6,856 bases of DNA, from NCBI GenBank assembly GCA_014534295.1, contig JACVRU010000102.1:1-6856 (forward strand). The letters run 5' to 3'. This DNA is from Thermoleophilia bacterium. GTDB lineage: Bacteria; Actinomycetota; Thermoleophilia; Gaiellales; Gaiellaceae. Within the stretch, counting starts at the first letter, position 1. The number at the start of each line of letters is the position of its first letter. Shown in pieces: positions 1 through 6,421 of the stretch. Made by a program: the position numbers and the translations under genes. The notes beneath the pieces are model-generated. The model had not been told where the DNA came from. It ran no database searches and saw nothing but the letters and a program-made list of their open reading frames with translations.

Positions 1-86
1 AGAGGCCGGAGCTGGGCGAGCGGGAGCAGGAGCCCGGCCCCGGGCCGTGGGCCAAGTTCTCCAGCGGCCGCGACCCCGACGAGTAG
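1..86 (+). CDS. 3' end of an unidentified gene (partial)
   Basis: An open frame enters from the left edge (first complete codon at base 3) and stops at TAG 84-86. The visible tail is 27 residues, beginning RPELGEREQEPGPGPWAKF and ending in SSGRDPDE. All 27 codons end in G or C, as in the other genes here, and a long hairpin starts on the base after the stop. Both points support a real gene end. The tail is hydrophilic, rich in Glu, Pro and Gly, and looks like an exposed C-terminal extension rather than a fold. I do not recognise the family. The nearby minus-strand CtaG makes a respiratory oxidase subunit one guess, but nothing in these residues proves it. Confidence 0.55.
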   Translation, partial: RPELGEREQEPGPGPWAKFSSGRDPDE

Positions 87-137
87 CCGATCGACGTCCG
101 GCTTCGGCTCCGCCGAAGCCGTGACGACTTCGATCGG
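87..137 (+). terminator. Long interrupted hairpin after the left-edge gene
   Basis: The hairpin has three stacked helices. Outer: CCGATCGA 87-94 with TCGATCGG 130-137 (8 bp). Middle: CGTC 95-98 with GACG 123-126 (4 bp). Inner: CGGCTTCGGC 99-108 with GCCGAAGCCG 112-121 (10 bp) around a 3-nt loop. The only interruptions are T122 and ACT 127-129 on the 3' side. It starts on the base after TAG 84-86, so it is well placed as a transcription terminator or 3'-end stabiliser. No T-run follows, so classic Rho-independent termination is not assured. Confidence 0.6.
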
Positions 138-156
138 CAAGGCCGGCTAAACGGAG

Positions 157-183
157 TGCGGTCGCGGGCCGCGCCCGACCGCA
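157..183 (-). terminator. Hairpin terminating the minus-strand cluster
   Basis: TGCGGTC 157-163 pairs with GACCGCA 177-183 (7 bp). GGG 166-168 can pair with CCC 174-176 inside it around a 5-nt loop; alternatively G164 pairs with C176. On the minus strand it begins 3 nt after the TAG stop (187-189) of the small membrane protein and is followed by a weakly T-rich stretch (CTCCGTTTA). It is probably the terminator of the minus-strand cluster and forms a back-to-back pair with the hairpin at 87-137. Confidence 0.5.
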
Positions 184-186
184 GTC

Positions 187-423
187 CTACTGTTCGTACA
201 CCCTCGAGGCTTTGGCGATCCCGCGGCTGATGAAATACGCCGCCGTCAGGACGGTGGTGGCCGTGACGAAGCCGCTGACGTCGAATGCGTCGCTCGCGGC
301 CCAGATGATCGCGAAGACGACGACGATCACCAGGTAGAGCGCGAACTCGGCGTTGCCCGGGATCGGCAGCGTGGCGGGCATGCCCATGGCGGGGCGCTGC
401 GGCGGAGGCGTCGGGTCGGTCAT
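187..423 (-). CDS. Small two-helix membrane protein, function unknown
   Basis: A 78-residue protein starting at ATG 423-421 and ending at TAG 189-187. The Pro-rich N-terminal 25 residues (TDPTPPPQRPAMG) are followed by two hydrophobic stretches at about residues 26-44 and 50-68, separated by a short acidic turn (SDAFD). The C-terminus is short and basic to polar. This predicts a helical hairpin in the cytoplasmic membrane with a short basic tail. The start is supported by AAAGGAG four bases upstream. It follows the VOC gene by 15 nt and is last in a cluster headed by ctaG, so a link to oxidase assembly is possible but is only a positional inference. No known family is recognised. Confidence 0.75.
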   Translation of the reverse strand: MTDPTPPPQRPAMGMPATLPIPGNAEFALYLVIVVVFAIIWAASDAFDVSGFVTATTVLTAAYFISRGIAKASRVYEQ

Positions 424-426
424 CTG

Positions 427-433
427 GCTCCTT
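427..433 (-). promoter_or_regulatory. Shine-Dalgarno site of the small membrane protein
   Basis: On the minus strand AAAGGAG is followed by CCAG and then the ATG at 423-421. It is the clearest ribosome binding site in the minus-strand cluster and fixes the start of the 78-residue protein. Confidence 0.65.
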
Positions 434-438
434 TCGGT

Positions 439-852
439 TTACGCGGCGAGAGGCGGAATATGAACGATCTCGAGCTTGAGCCCGTCCGGGTCGTAGAAGA
501 AGACGGCGTAGTAACCGGGGATGTAGCCGTACTCCTCCGGCCCGCTCTCGAGCTCGGCTCCGCGCCTGCGGAGCCAGTCGGCGCGCTCGTCGACCACGAC
601 GCGGGACGGGGCCTCGAAGGCCAGGTGGTGCAGCCCGACGCGGTAGCGGTCGTGGCTGCCCTCCGCCTGCGCCTCGCGGAGGCCGACGCTCGTCCCCGGC
701 CCGCTCAGGTACCAGATCGTCTCGCCGCGCTCGCCCTCGACCTCCCCGACCCGGTGCCAGCCGAGCGGCGCCAGCAGGTCGCGGTAGAACGGCAGGCTGC
801 GCTCGATCGAGGAGACGACGAGGTCGACGTGGTGGACGCCGGTGGAACGCAC
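439..852 (-). CDS. VOC-family (glyoxalase/dioxygenase-like) protein
   Basis: A 137-residue protein with one vicinal-oxygen-chelate fold built of two beta-alpha-beta-beta-beta modules. Module 1 opens with the family signature GVHHVDLVVSSIERSLPFY (residues 5-23). Module 2 opens with VGLHHLAFEAP (72-82) and closes with FYDPDGLKLEIVH (119-131). Likely metal ligands are a His of H7/H8, Glu60, a His of H75/H76, and Glu128, the usual VOC pattern. The substrate cannot be told: the family includes glyoxalases, extradiol dioxygenases and thiol transferases. I chose GTG 852-850 because the domain begins directly after it; the frame is open further upstream, but there it only overlaps ctaG in another frame. 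The ribosome site is weak (GAG about 8 nt before). The gene lies 26 nt after ctaG and 15 nt before the small membrane gene. Confidence 0.85.
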   Translation of the reverse strand: MRSTGVHHVDLVVSSIERSLPFYRDLLAPLGWHRVGEVEGERGETIWYLSGPGTSVGLREAQAEGSHDRYRVGLHHLAFEAPSRVVVDERADWLRRRGAELESGPEEYGYIPGYYAVFFYDPDGLKLEIVHIPPLAA

Positions 853-878
853 CGAATCTCGGGCGTTCGCCGCGGGCG

Positions 879-1709
879 CTACAGCTCCTCCGCGCGGCCG
901 TAGCGCACGGCGCGGTTGACCGTGCGCGGGTCGAGGCCCCGTTCCAGCAGCTGCTGGCGGAGCTCGCCCTCGGACGCCAGGCGGAAGAAGAGCCATGCGA
1001 TCGCCCCGATCGTGACGAGCGAGCCCTCGATCATCATGACGCCGCCCGCGATCCCCTGGTCGGCGAGCGGCGAGATCCCCCACAGCCGCTCCGCGCGCTC
1101 GTACGTCGGGTAGAGGACCGTCCCCGTCCAGAGGAACACGTTCCCGAGCAGCGTCTCGAGCAGGCGGACGACGACGATGTAGCCGAGCTTCCAGCCGGTC
1201 CCGAACCACATCGGCCCGGGGAGGATCTCGACGACCGGCGCCCACATCAGCGCGCCGAAGGTGAAGAAGCAGAGGTGCTGGAGCGCGTGCACGCCTCCGG
1301 AGCCGAGGGCCGCCTCGTAGGCCGCGGGGACGTGCCAGGCGAACAGGTTCGCGGTCCAGAGCGGCAGCGCCACGAGCGGGTGGACGAGGAAACGGAGCCG
1401 GGCCACGGCCTCCACGGCGAGCAGTGGGCGCAGGAGGGGGCCGGTCAGGCCGCCGACGACGCAGAGCGGCGCCAGGTCCCCCAACAGGACGTGCTGGAGC
1501 ATGTGGAAGGAGAACAGCCGCTCCTCTCCCAAGCGGTCGATCGGCGAAGCGACGGCGACGGCGAAGAGCAGGAGGCCGAGCGCGAAGAGCCCCTGGCGCC
1601 AGCCGGCCACCGGGGAGCCGCGGCGGCGAAGCGTCAGGGCGCGGCGCCAGTAGAGGAAGGCGGCGACGGCAACCGGCAGCAGCCGGGCTGGTTCGAGCGA
1701 CCAGTCCAC
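879..1709 (-). CDS. ctaG: Cytochrome c oxidase assembly protein, caa3 CtaG family
   Basis: A 276-residue polytopic membrane protein resembling the caa3_CtaG family, thought to help assemble or insert copper in heme-copper oxidases at the cytoplasmic membrane. About seven hydrophobic segments are visible, roughly at residues 8-22, 40-55, 72-92, 107-125, 143-161, 176-197 and 220-243. Family-like motifs include SPIDRLGEERLFSFHMLQH (55-73, with H69 and H73), AWHVP (H126), HALQHLCFF (H141, H145) and DQGIAGGVMMIEGS (217-230). The His residues are candidate copper or heme ligands by inference. The C-terminus from about 245 is a charged cytoplasmic tail. The start is GTG 1709-1707, with no Shine-Dalgarno site, so translation may be leaderless. 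It is the first gene of the minus-strand cluster. This family is distinct from the mitochondrial-type Cox11/CtaG. Confidence 0.88.
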   Translation of the reverse strand: MDWSLEPARLLPVAVAAFLYWRRALTLRRRGSPVAGWRQGLFALGLLLFAVAVASPIDRLGEERLFSFHMLQHVLLGDLAPLCVVGGLTGPLLRPLLAVEAVARLRFLVHPLVALPLWTANLFAWHVPAAYEAALGSGGVHALQHLCFFTFGALMWAPVVEILPGPMWFGTGWKLGYIVVVRLLETLLGNVFLWTGTVLYPTYERAERLWGISPLADQGIAGGVMMIEGSLVTIGAIAWLFFRLASEGELRQQLLERGLDPRTVNRAVRYGRAEEL

Positions 1710-1717
1710 CGAGGGGG

Positions 1718-1727
1718 ACGTTAGCCT
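1718..1727. promoter_or_regulatory. Possible overlapping divergent -10 elements
   Basis: The two divergent GTG starts (ctaG at 1709 on minus, VOC gene at 1739 on plus) are only 29 bp apart. Within the gap TAGCCT (1722-1727, plus) and TAACGT (1723-1718, minus) both fit TANNNT. They sit 11 and 8 nt before the respective start codons, so both mRNAs would be leaderless or nearly so. No convincing -35 boxes are visible. TANNNT is a loose match, so this is only a candidate. Confidence 0.25.
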
Positions 1728-1738
1728 CGGCCCTTGCC

Positions 1739-2350
1739 GTGCAGCTGTTCCATTACCACCTCGTCACGAGCCGAGTGCGCGACGTCGAGGCGCGTTACGT
1801 CGGCAAGCTCGCGTTCTCCCTCGTCGCCCGCTACGGCCGGATCGGCGAGGAGACGGCCTCCTTCGAGGCTGGCACGTCGTGGGAAGAGCTCGACGGGTTG
1901 GGCTTCAGGCTGCGCCTCTCCGAGCTCGAGCGGGGCGCCGTGAACGTCGTCGTCCAGCCCGGCCAGTGGAACGTGCCTCGGGTCGACCACCTCGGGCTCG
2001 CGCTCGACGAGGACCAGTTCGAAGAGGTGCTCGAACGGGCCGCGGAGCGCGACCTGCGCGTCCAGGAGCACGGCGGCCGGCGGACGTTCGTCGCCACCGG
2101 CGCGGGCTACCGCCTCGAGCTCCATCCGCCCCGGGAGTGGCTCGAGGAGCTGCTCGAGGGCGCAGGCCACCTGCGCCTCGACGAGCTCCACCTCCGGGCC
2201 GACGACCCCACGGTGAAGGCCGACATCCTCGCGGAGCTGCTCGGCGTTCGTGCGATCGGCGGCGACGTCGAGGTCGGCGGCTCGCTCGTCCGCTTCGTGC
2301 CCGGCGGCCCCCAGGGACGCCCGGAGCTGCAGGGCGAGATCTTCGCCTGA
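1739..2350 (+). CDS. VOC-like protein with a partial second module
   Basis: A 203-residue protein. Residues 1-135 look like a complete vicinal-oxygen-chelate domain: it opens with QLFHYHLVTSRVRDVEARYV, has a central RVDHLGLALDEDQFEEV (81-97) and closes with GAGYRLELHPPREW (121-134). His5 or His7, His84 and Glu127 are candidate metal ligands. Residues 145-203 begin like another module (LRLDELHLRADD) followed by a helix (TVKADILAELLG) and strands, but are too short for a full second domain. The substrate is unknown. GTG 1739 is chosen because the conserved N-terminus begins immediately after it; the frame is open further upstream but only antisense to ctaG. No Shine-Dalgarno site lies at normal distance, only GAGGGGG some 20 nt upstream. 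The gene ends 12 nt before the ltrA-like gene, so the two are probably cotranscribed. Confidence 0.72.
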   Translation: MQLFHYHLVTSRVRDVEARYVGKLAFSLVARYGRIGEETASFEAGTSWEELDGLGFRLRLSELERGAVNVVVQPGQWNVPRVDHLGLALDEDQFEEVLERAAERDLRVQEHGGRRTFVATGAGYRLELHPPREWLEELLEGAGHLRLDELHLRADDPTVKADILAELLGVRAIGGDVEVGGSLVRFVPGGPQGRPELQGEIFA

Positions 2351-2362
2351 GAGAGTCCGGCC

Positions 2363-3562
2363 GTGAACCGCTTCGCCCGCGACCGGGGCCAGGAGCAGCG
2401 CGCTACGACGCTCGAGCTCTTCTTCGACCTCGTGTTCGTCTTCGCGATCACGCAGGTCTCCCACCTGCTGCTGGAGGACCTTTCGTGGCGCGGCGCGGCG
2501 CGGGCGGCGCTCGTCCTCCTCGTCGTCTGGTGGGGCTGGAACTACACGACCTGGGTCACGAATCAGCTCGATCCGGAGTCGACAGTGGTGCGGCTCGTCC
2601 TGATCGGCGTCATGGTCGCCGCCCTCCTGATGGCGGTCGCGATCCCGGAGGCCTTCGGCGACCGCGCGCTCCTGTTCGCGGGGGCGTATGTGGCGATGCA
2701 GGTCGGGCGCAACGGCTTCCTCGCGGCCGTGGCGCCGAGCCCCGCGAGCTCTGGCGTTCTGATCTGGCTCGCGGGCGCCGGCGTCCTCTGGCTGGCCGGC
2801 GCCTTCGCGGAGGGCGACCTCCGGACGACGCTCTGGATCGTCGCGCTGGCGCTCGACTACGGCGCGCCGCTCGTCCTCTACCGCGTACCGGGCGTGGTGC
2901 GGCTCTCTCACCACAGCTGGCAGGTCGAGACCGCCCACTTCGCCGAGCGCTTCCAGCTGTTCATGATCATCGCGTTCGGCGAGACGATCGTTCTCACGGG
3001 TGCGACTGCCGCGCGCGAGGGACTGGACGCGACGGGCATGGCCGCGCTGGGCGTCGCCTTCCTCTCGACGGCCGCGATGTGGTGGCTCTACTTCGACTAC
3101 GTCGCCCGGATCGCGCAGCGCCGCCTCGAGCTCGCTCCGGACCGCGTCCGGCTCGCCCGCGACGGCTACACGTACCTCCACGTCGTCTTCGTCGCGGGCA
3201 TCATCCTCGCCGCGGTCGGGGACGAGCTCTCGATCGCGCACCCCACGGAGCGGCTGTCGGGTGGCGGGCTCGCCGCCCTCGCCGGCGGGCCGGCGCTCTA
3301 TCTCCTCGGCCACGCACTCTTCCGCCTGCGGCTGGCGGGCTCGCTCGGGAGGAGGCGGCTGGCGGGTGCAGCCGCCTGCGGAGCCGCGGGCCTGGTCGGG
3401 CTCGTCGCTCCGGCGATCGTGGTCGCGAGCCTGGTCGTCGTCGTGCTCGTCGCGATCATCGCCCTGGACGAGCTCGCCGCCTGGGGCCGCCGGCGCCGCG
3501 GCGAGCCGTCGCCGCTGGAGCGGCTGGAGGCGTCGGCAGGCGGCACTACACTCGGCGCGTGA
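2363..3562 (+). CDS. LtrA-family (low temperature requirement A) membrane protein
   Basis: A 399-residue protein with many membrane helices. The family signature is at the N-terminus: TTLELFFDLVFVFAITQVSH (residues 15-34). A second typical block is HFAERFQLFMIIAFGETIV (192-210). Further hydrophobic segments lie near 44-62, 77-94, 103-122, 131-148, 157-173, 223-246, 272-286, 304-321, 334-352 and 352-372, about ten or more helices in all. The C-terminus is short and basic, then flexible. LtrA was named from a Listeria cold-growth phenotype; its molecular activity is unknown. The start is GTG 2363, preceded by GAGAGAG (2350-2356) as a weak ribosome site. Its TGA overlaps the GTG of purM (GTGA, 3559-3562), so it is translationally linked to the purine genes. 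Confidence 0.88.
   Translation: MNRFARDRGQEQRATTLELFFDLVFVFAITQVSHLLLEDLSWRGAARAALVLLVVWWGWNYTTWVTNQLDPESTVVRLVLIGVMVAALLMAVAIPEAFGDRALLFAGAYVAMQVGRNGFLAAVAPSPASSGVLIWLAGAGVLWLAGAFAEGDLRTTLWIVALALDYGAPLVLYRVPGVVRLSHHSWQVETAHFAERFQLFMIIAFGETIVLTGATAAREGLDATGMAALGVAFLSTAAMWWLYFDYVARIAQRRLELAPDRVRLARDGYTYLHVVFVAGIILAAVGDELSIAHPTERLSGGGLAALAGGPALYLLGHALFRLRLAGSLGRRRLAGAAACGAAGLVGLVAPAIVVASLVVVVLVAIIALDELAAWGRRRRGEPSPLERLEASAGGTTLGA
3547..3552 (+). promoter_or_regulatory. Possible -10 element for a leaderless purM transcript
   Basis: TACACT fits the actinobacterial TANNNT -10 pattern. It ends 6 nt before the GTG of purM (3559), so initiation about 7 nt after the box would place +1 on the start codon. 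No Shine-Dalgarno site lies close to this GTG, which fits leaderless translation. The -35 region (around 3524-3529, CTGGAG) is poor. It lies inside the last codons of the LtrA gene. Confidence 0.3.
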
Positions 3563-4452
3563 GCACCTACGAGGCGGCGGGGGTCTCGATCGAGAAGGGA
3601 GAGGCGGTGGTCGAGCGGCTGCGCGCCGCGGTCGAGTCGACCGGCGCCACCGGCTTCGGGGCATTCGCCGGCCTGCACCCGCTCGACCGCCGGCGCCTGC
3701 TTGCCGCCTCGACGGACGGCGTCGGCACCAAGCTGATCCTCGCCCGCCGGCGAGGGGCGCTGCGCGAGTGCGGTGCCGATCTGGCGGCGCACTGCATCAA
3801 CGACGTAATCACCTGCGGCGCCGAGCCGCTGCTGTTTCTCGACTACGTCGCGGCAAACCGGATCGACCTCGAGCAGGTCGCCGAGCTCGTCGAGGGCGCC
3901 GCCGAGGTCTGCCGGGCGGCGGGCGTAGCCCTCGTCGGCGGAGAGACCGCGGAGCTCCCCGGCATCTACGAGCAGGACGAGCTGGACTTCGCGGGGACGT
4001 GCGTCGGGATCGTCGACCGCGATCGCGTGCTCGACGGGTCGCAGGTCGCCGAGGGCGACGTCGTCGTGGGCCTCCCCTCGTCGGGCGTGCACGCAAACGG
4101 CTTCACGCTCGTCCGCCGCGTGCTCGAGCTCGAGGACTACGACGGCGACGACCTGCTCGCGCCCACGCGCCTCTACCTCGAGGACGCGCGCCGGCTCCGG
4201 GACCGGGCGCGTGCCTTCGCTCACATCACCGGCGGCGGCGTCGCGGACAACCTCGCTCGCGTGGTGCCCGACGGTCTGCGGGCGGAGCTGGACTGGGACG
4301 CGTGGGAGCGCCCGCCGGTCTTCACCTGGCTGGCGCGCCACGTCGAGGAGGAGGAGCTGCGGCGCGTCTTCAACCTCGGGATCGGCTTCTGTGCGGTGGT
4401 CGCCGAGGCGGCTCCGGACGAGCTGGCGATCGGCAAGGTCGTGCGCGCATGA
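3559..4452 (+). CDS. purM: Phosphoribosylformylglycinamidine cyclo-ligase (AIR synthetase)
   Basis: A 297-residue PurM that closes FGAM to AIR using ATP, step 5 of purine synthesis, in the cytoplasm. Motifs in order: YEAAGVSIEKG (4-14), the ATP/Mg site STDGVGTKLILA (51-62), HCINDVITCGAEPLLFLDY (78-96), VGGETAELPG (126-135), GLPSSGVHANGF (171-182), LLAPTRLY (199-206), HITGGGVADNLARV (222-235) and RVFNLGIGF (269-277). The E. coli enzyme has about 345 residues. This one is shorter by a reduced N-terminal arm and a clipped C-terminus: EAAPDELAIGKVVRA replaces the usual helix and final strand. The start GTG 3559 lies within the LtrA stop (GTGA overlap). The stop overlaps purN (ATGA, 4449-4452). 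All core motifs are intact, so it is probably active. Confidence 0.95.
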   Translation: MSTYEAAGVSIEKGEAVVERLRAAVESTGATGFGAFAGLHPLDRRRLLAASTDGVGTKLILARRRGALRECGADLAAHCINDVITCGAEPLLFLDYVAANRIDLEQVAELVEGAAEVCRAAGVALVGGETAELPGIYEQDELDFAGTCVGIVDRDRVLDGSQVAEGDVVVGLPSSGVHANGFTLVRRVLELEDYDGDDLLAPTRLYLEDARRLRDRARAFAHITGGGVADNLARVVPDGLRAELDWDAWERPPVFTWLARHVEEEELRRVFNLGIGFCAVVAEAAPDELAIGKVVRA

Positions 4453-4982
4453 TCGGCGTGCTCGTCTCCGGCGAAGGGACGAACCTGCAGGCGCTGCTCG
4501 ACGCGGGCCTACCGGTGCGCGCCGTCGCCTCCAACAAGCCGGGCGTGCGGGCGCTCGAGCGGGCCGACCGGGTCGGCGTGGCGACGGCCTCGTTCCCGCT
4601 CGACGCCTACGACGACCGGGCCGCCCGCGACGAGGCGATGGCGGCCTGGCTCGAAGAGCGCGGCGTCGCGCTCGTCGTCTGCGCCGGCTACATGCACCTC
4701 CTCACCTCCCCGTTCCTCGACCGGTTCCCGGGCAGGATCGTCAACGTCCATCCCTCGCTGCTGCCCGCGTTCCCCGGCACGCGCGCGATCGAGGACGCGC
4801 TCGCGGCCGGCGTCGAGCGCACGGGCGTCACCGTCCACCTCGTCGACGAGGGCGTGGACACGGGCCCCGTCCTCGCCCAGGAAGAGGTCCCGGTCGAGCC
4901 GCCGGAGACACTCGAGGAGCGGATCCACGCCGTCGAGCACCGACTGCTGCCGCGGGTCGTGAGGGAGCTGTGCGCGTCCTAG
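4449..4982 (+). CDS. purN: Phosphoribosylglycinamide formyltransferase (GART)
   Basis: A 177-residue folate-dependent PurN that formylates GAR to FGAR with 10-formyl-tetrahydrofolate, step 3 of purine synthesis. The N-terminal Rossmann part begins MIGVLVSGEGTNLQALLDAG, the phosphoribosyl-binding loop, and continues with AVASNKPG (25-32). The catalytic block is IVNVHPSLLPAFPG (97-110), with the Asn99, His101 and Ser103 pattern. The third catalytic residue is Asp137 in LVDEGVDTGPVLAQ (131-144). It is shorter than E. coli PurN (212 residues) mainly at the C-terminus, after the LPRVV helix, which is common in this family. The ATG overlaps the purM stop; CAAGG 4434-4438 is a plausible ribosome site 10 nt upstream. 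Its last 13 bases overlap purH in a different frame. Confidence 0.95.
   Translation: MIGVLVSGEGTNLQALLDAGLPVRAVASNKPGVRALERADRVGVATASFPLDAYDDRAARDEAMAAWLEERGVALVVCAGYMHLLTSPFLDRFPGRIVNVHPSLLPAFPGTRAIEDALAAGVERTGVTVHLVDEGVDTGPVLAQEEVPVEPPETLEERIHAVEHRLLPRVVRELCAS
4961..4967 (+). promoter_or_regulatory. Ribosome binding site of purH inside purN
   Basis: GAGGGAG lies in the last codons of purN, 2 nt before the GTG at 4970. The spacing is short, but it is the only purine-rich stretch near the point where the PurH fold begins (RVLVSVHDKSG), so it supports GTG 4970 over the long open frame upstream. Confidence 0.45.
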
Positions 4983-6421
4983 TCTCGGTCCACGACAAGA
5001 GCGGGCTGGCGGAGTTCGCGCAGGGCCTCGCGGGGCTCGGCGCCGAGCTCGTCGCGTCGGGCGGGACGGCGGCCTTTCTCGAGGAGCACGGGCTCGAGGT
5101 GACCTCGGTGGAAGAGCTGACGGAGGTGCCGGAACTGCTCGGCGGGCGCGTGAAGACGCTCCATCCGCGCGTCCACGCGGCGATCCTCGCCCGGCACGAG
5201 GACGACCTCTCCGAACACAGCATCGAGCCGTTCGACCTCGTCTGCGTGAACCTCTATCCGTTCGAGTCCGACCCGGGCGTCGAGCTGGTCGACGTCGGCG
5301 GGCCCGCGATGCTCCGCGGCGCGGCCAAGAACTTCGCGCGGGTCGTCGCGGTTTCCCGGCCGGACCAGTACGACCAGGTGCTCGCCGAGCTGCGCGAGGG
5401 AGGCGAGGTCGCGGAGGAGACGCGCCGCCGGCTCGCCGCCGAGGCCTTCGCGGCCACCGCGCGCTACGACACCGCGATCGCCGCGTGGCTCGCCGGCAGG
5501 GAGCGACTCGGCCTCGTCTTCGAGCGGGAGCGCCAGCTCGCCTACGGCGAGAACCCGCACCAACGAGCGGCCTACTACGTCGAGCCGGGCAAGCCGCACC
5601 TGCTCTCGGGCGTAGAGCAGTTGCACGGACGGGAGCTCTCCTTCAACAACCTGAACGACCTCGCCGGAGCGGTGCGCCTCGCGCGCGAGCTCGACGGCCC
5701 GGCCTGCGTGATCGTCAAGCACGCGAACCCGTGCGGCGTCGCCGTCGCCGACACGGTCGAGCAGGCGTACGAGCGCGCCCTCGGGGCCGACCCCGTCTCG
5801 GCCTACGGCGGCGTCGTGGTGCTCACGCGCCAGGTGACCGCTCCGCTCGGCGAGGCGCTCGCCCGCCAGTTCGTCGAGGTCCTGCTGGCGCCCGGCTACG
5901 AGACACTGGCTCCGCTCGCCGCCAAGCCGAACGTCCGCATCCTCGCCGGCGCCCTCGCTCCCGTGGACGAGCTCGACCTCAAGCGCGTCCCGGGCGGCCT
6001 GCTCGTCCAGGACGCGGACGTGAGCGAGGACGAGCTCGAGCCGGTCTGCGGCGAGCCGACGGAGGCGCAGCGCGCCGACCTCGAGTTCGCCTGGACCGTC
6101 TGCAAGCACGTCGCCTCGAACGCGATCGTCCTGGCGAAGGACGGGCGAACGATCGGCATCGGCGCCGGCCAGATGAGCCGGGTGGACGCGGTCCGGATCG
6201 CCGTCGAGAAGGCGCGCGAGCACGGGCACGAGCTCGCGGGCGCCGTCCTCGCCTCGGACGCGTTCTTCCCGTTCGCGGACGGCCCGCGGCTGGCGCTCGA
6301 GGCCGGCGTGGCCGCGATCGTCCAGCCCGGCGGCTCGAAGCGGGACGAGGAGGTCGTCGCCGCGGTCCGCGAGGCCGGAGCGGCGATGGCGTTCACGGAC
6401 AGGAGGCACTTCCGGCACTGA
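4970..6421 (+). CDS. purH: Bifunctional AICAR transformylase / IMP cyclohydrolase
   Basis: A 483-residue PurH that carries out the last two steps of IMP synthesis: formylation of AICAR to FAICAR, then ring closure. The N-terminal MGS-like cyclohydrolase domain (about 1-180) shows VSVHDKSGL (5-13), ELVASGGTAAFL (26-37) and GGRVKTLHPRVHAAIL (58-73). The transformylase domain (about 185-483) shows LAYGENPHQRAAYY (190-203), SFNNLNDLAGA (224-234), the catalytic pair K250-H251 in VKHANPCGVA (249-258), DPVSAYGGVV (274-283), SDAFFPFADG (429-438) and VQPGGSKRDEEV (451-462), ending in RRHFRH. E. coli PurH has 529 residues; the difference is in loops, with no motif lost. The start is GTG 4970, because the frame upstream is only antisense or shadow sequence. 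The TGA overlaps the next gene's ATG (TGATG). Confidence 0.96.
   Translation: MRVLVSVHDKSGLAEFAQGLAGLGAELVASGGTAAFLEEHGLEVTSVEELTEVPELLGGRVKTLHPRVHAAILARHEDDLSEHSIEPFDLVCVNLYPFESDPGVELVDVGGPAMLRGAAKNFARVVAVSRPDQYDQVLAELREGGEVAEETRRRLAAEAFAATARYDTAIAAWLAGRERLGLVFERERQLAYGENPHQRAAYYVEPGKPHLLSGVEQLHGRELSFNNLNDLAGAVRLARELDGPACVIVKHANPCGVAVADTVEQAYERALGADPVSAYGGVVVLTRQVTAPLGEALARQFVEVLLAPGYETLAPLAAKPNVRILAGALAPVDELDLKRVPGGLLVQDADVSEDELEPVCGEPTEAQRADLEFAWTVCKHVASNAIVLAKDGRTIGIGAGQMSRVDAVRIAVEKAREHGHELAGAVLASDAFFPFADGPRLALEAGVAAIVQPGGSKRDEEVVAAVREAGAAMAFTDRRHFRH
6401..6406 (+). promoter_or_regulatory. AGGAGG ahead of the MerB-like gene
   Basis: A full AGGAGG lies in the last codons of purH, 14 nt before ATG 6421. 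The spacing is longer than ideal, but the strong core and the TGATG stop-start overlap together support translation of the MerB-like gene at this ATG. Confidence 0.4.

Noticed and set aside
853..1245. N-terminal extension of the minus-strand VOC frame
   Set aside because: It lies wholly within ctaG in another frame and has Arg/Pro-rich shadow composition. The VOC domain starts at GTG 852.
1879..3558. Long in-frame extension upstream of purM
   Set aside because: The residues are Arg/Ala/Pro-rich shadow of the VOC and LtrA genes. The PurM family N-terminus begins at GTG 3559.
1721..3664. A 647-codon open frame on the minus strand opposite the VOC, LtrA and purM genes
   Set aside because: Its product is low-complexity, rich in Arg, Glu, Asp and Pro without motifs. 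It is the antisense shadow of well-recognised genes in high-GC DNA.
4211..4969. In-frame extension upstream of purH
   Set aside because: Shadow of purM and purN. The PurH fold begins at GTG 4970 (RVLVSVHDKSG).
4979..6418. A 479-codon open frame on the minus strand opposite purH
   Set aside because: No recognisable domain and Arg/Glu/Val-rich shadow composition; purH on the plus strand has all family motifs.
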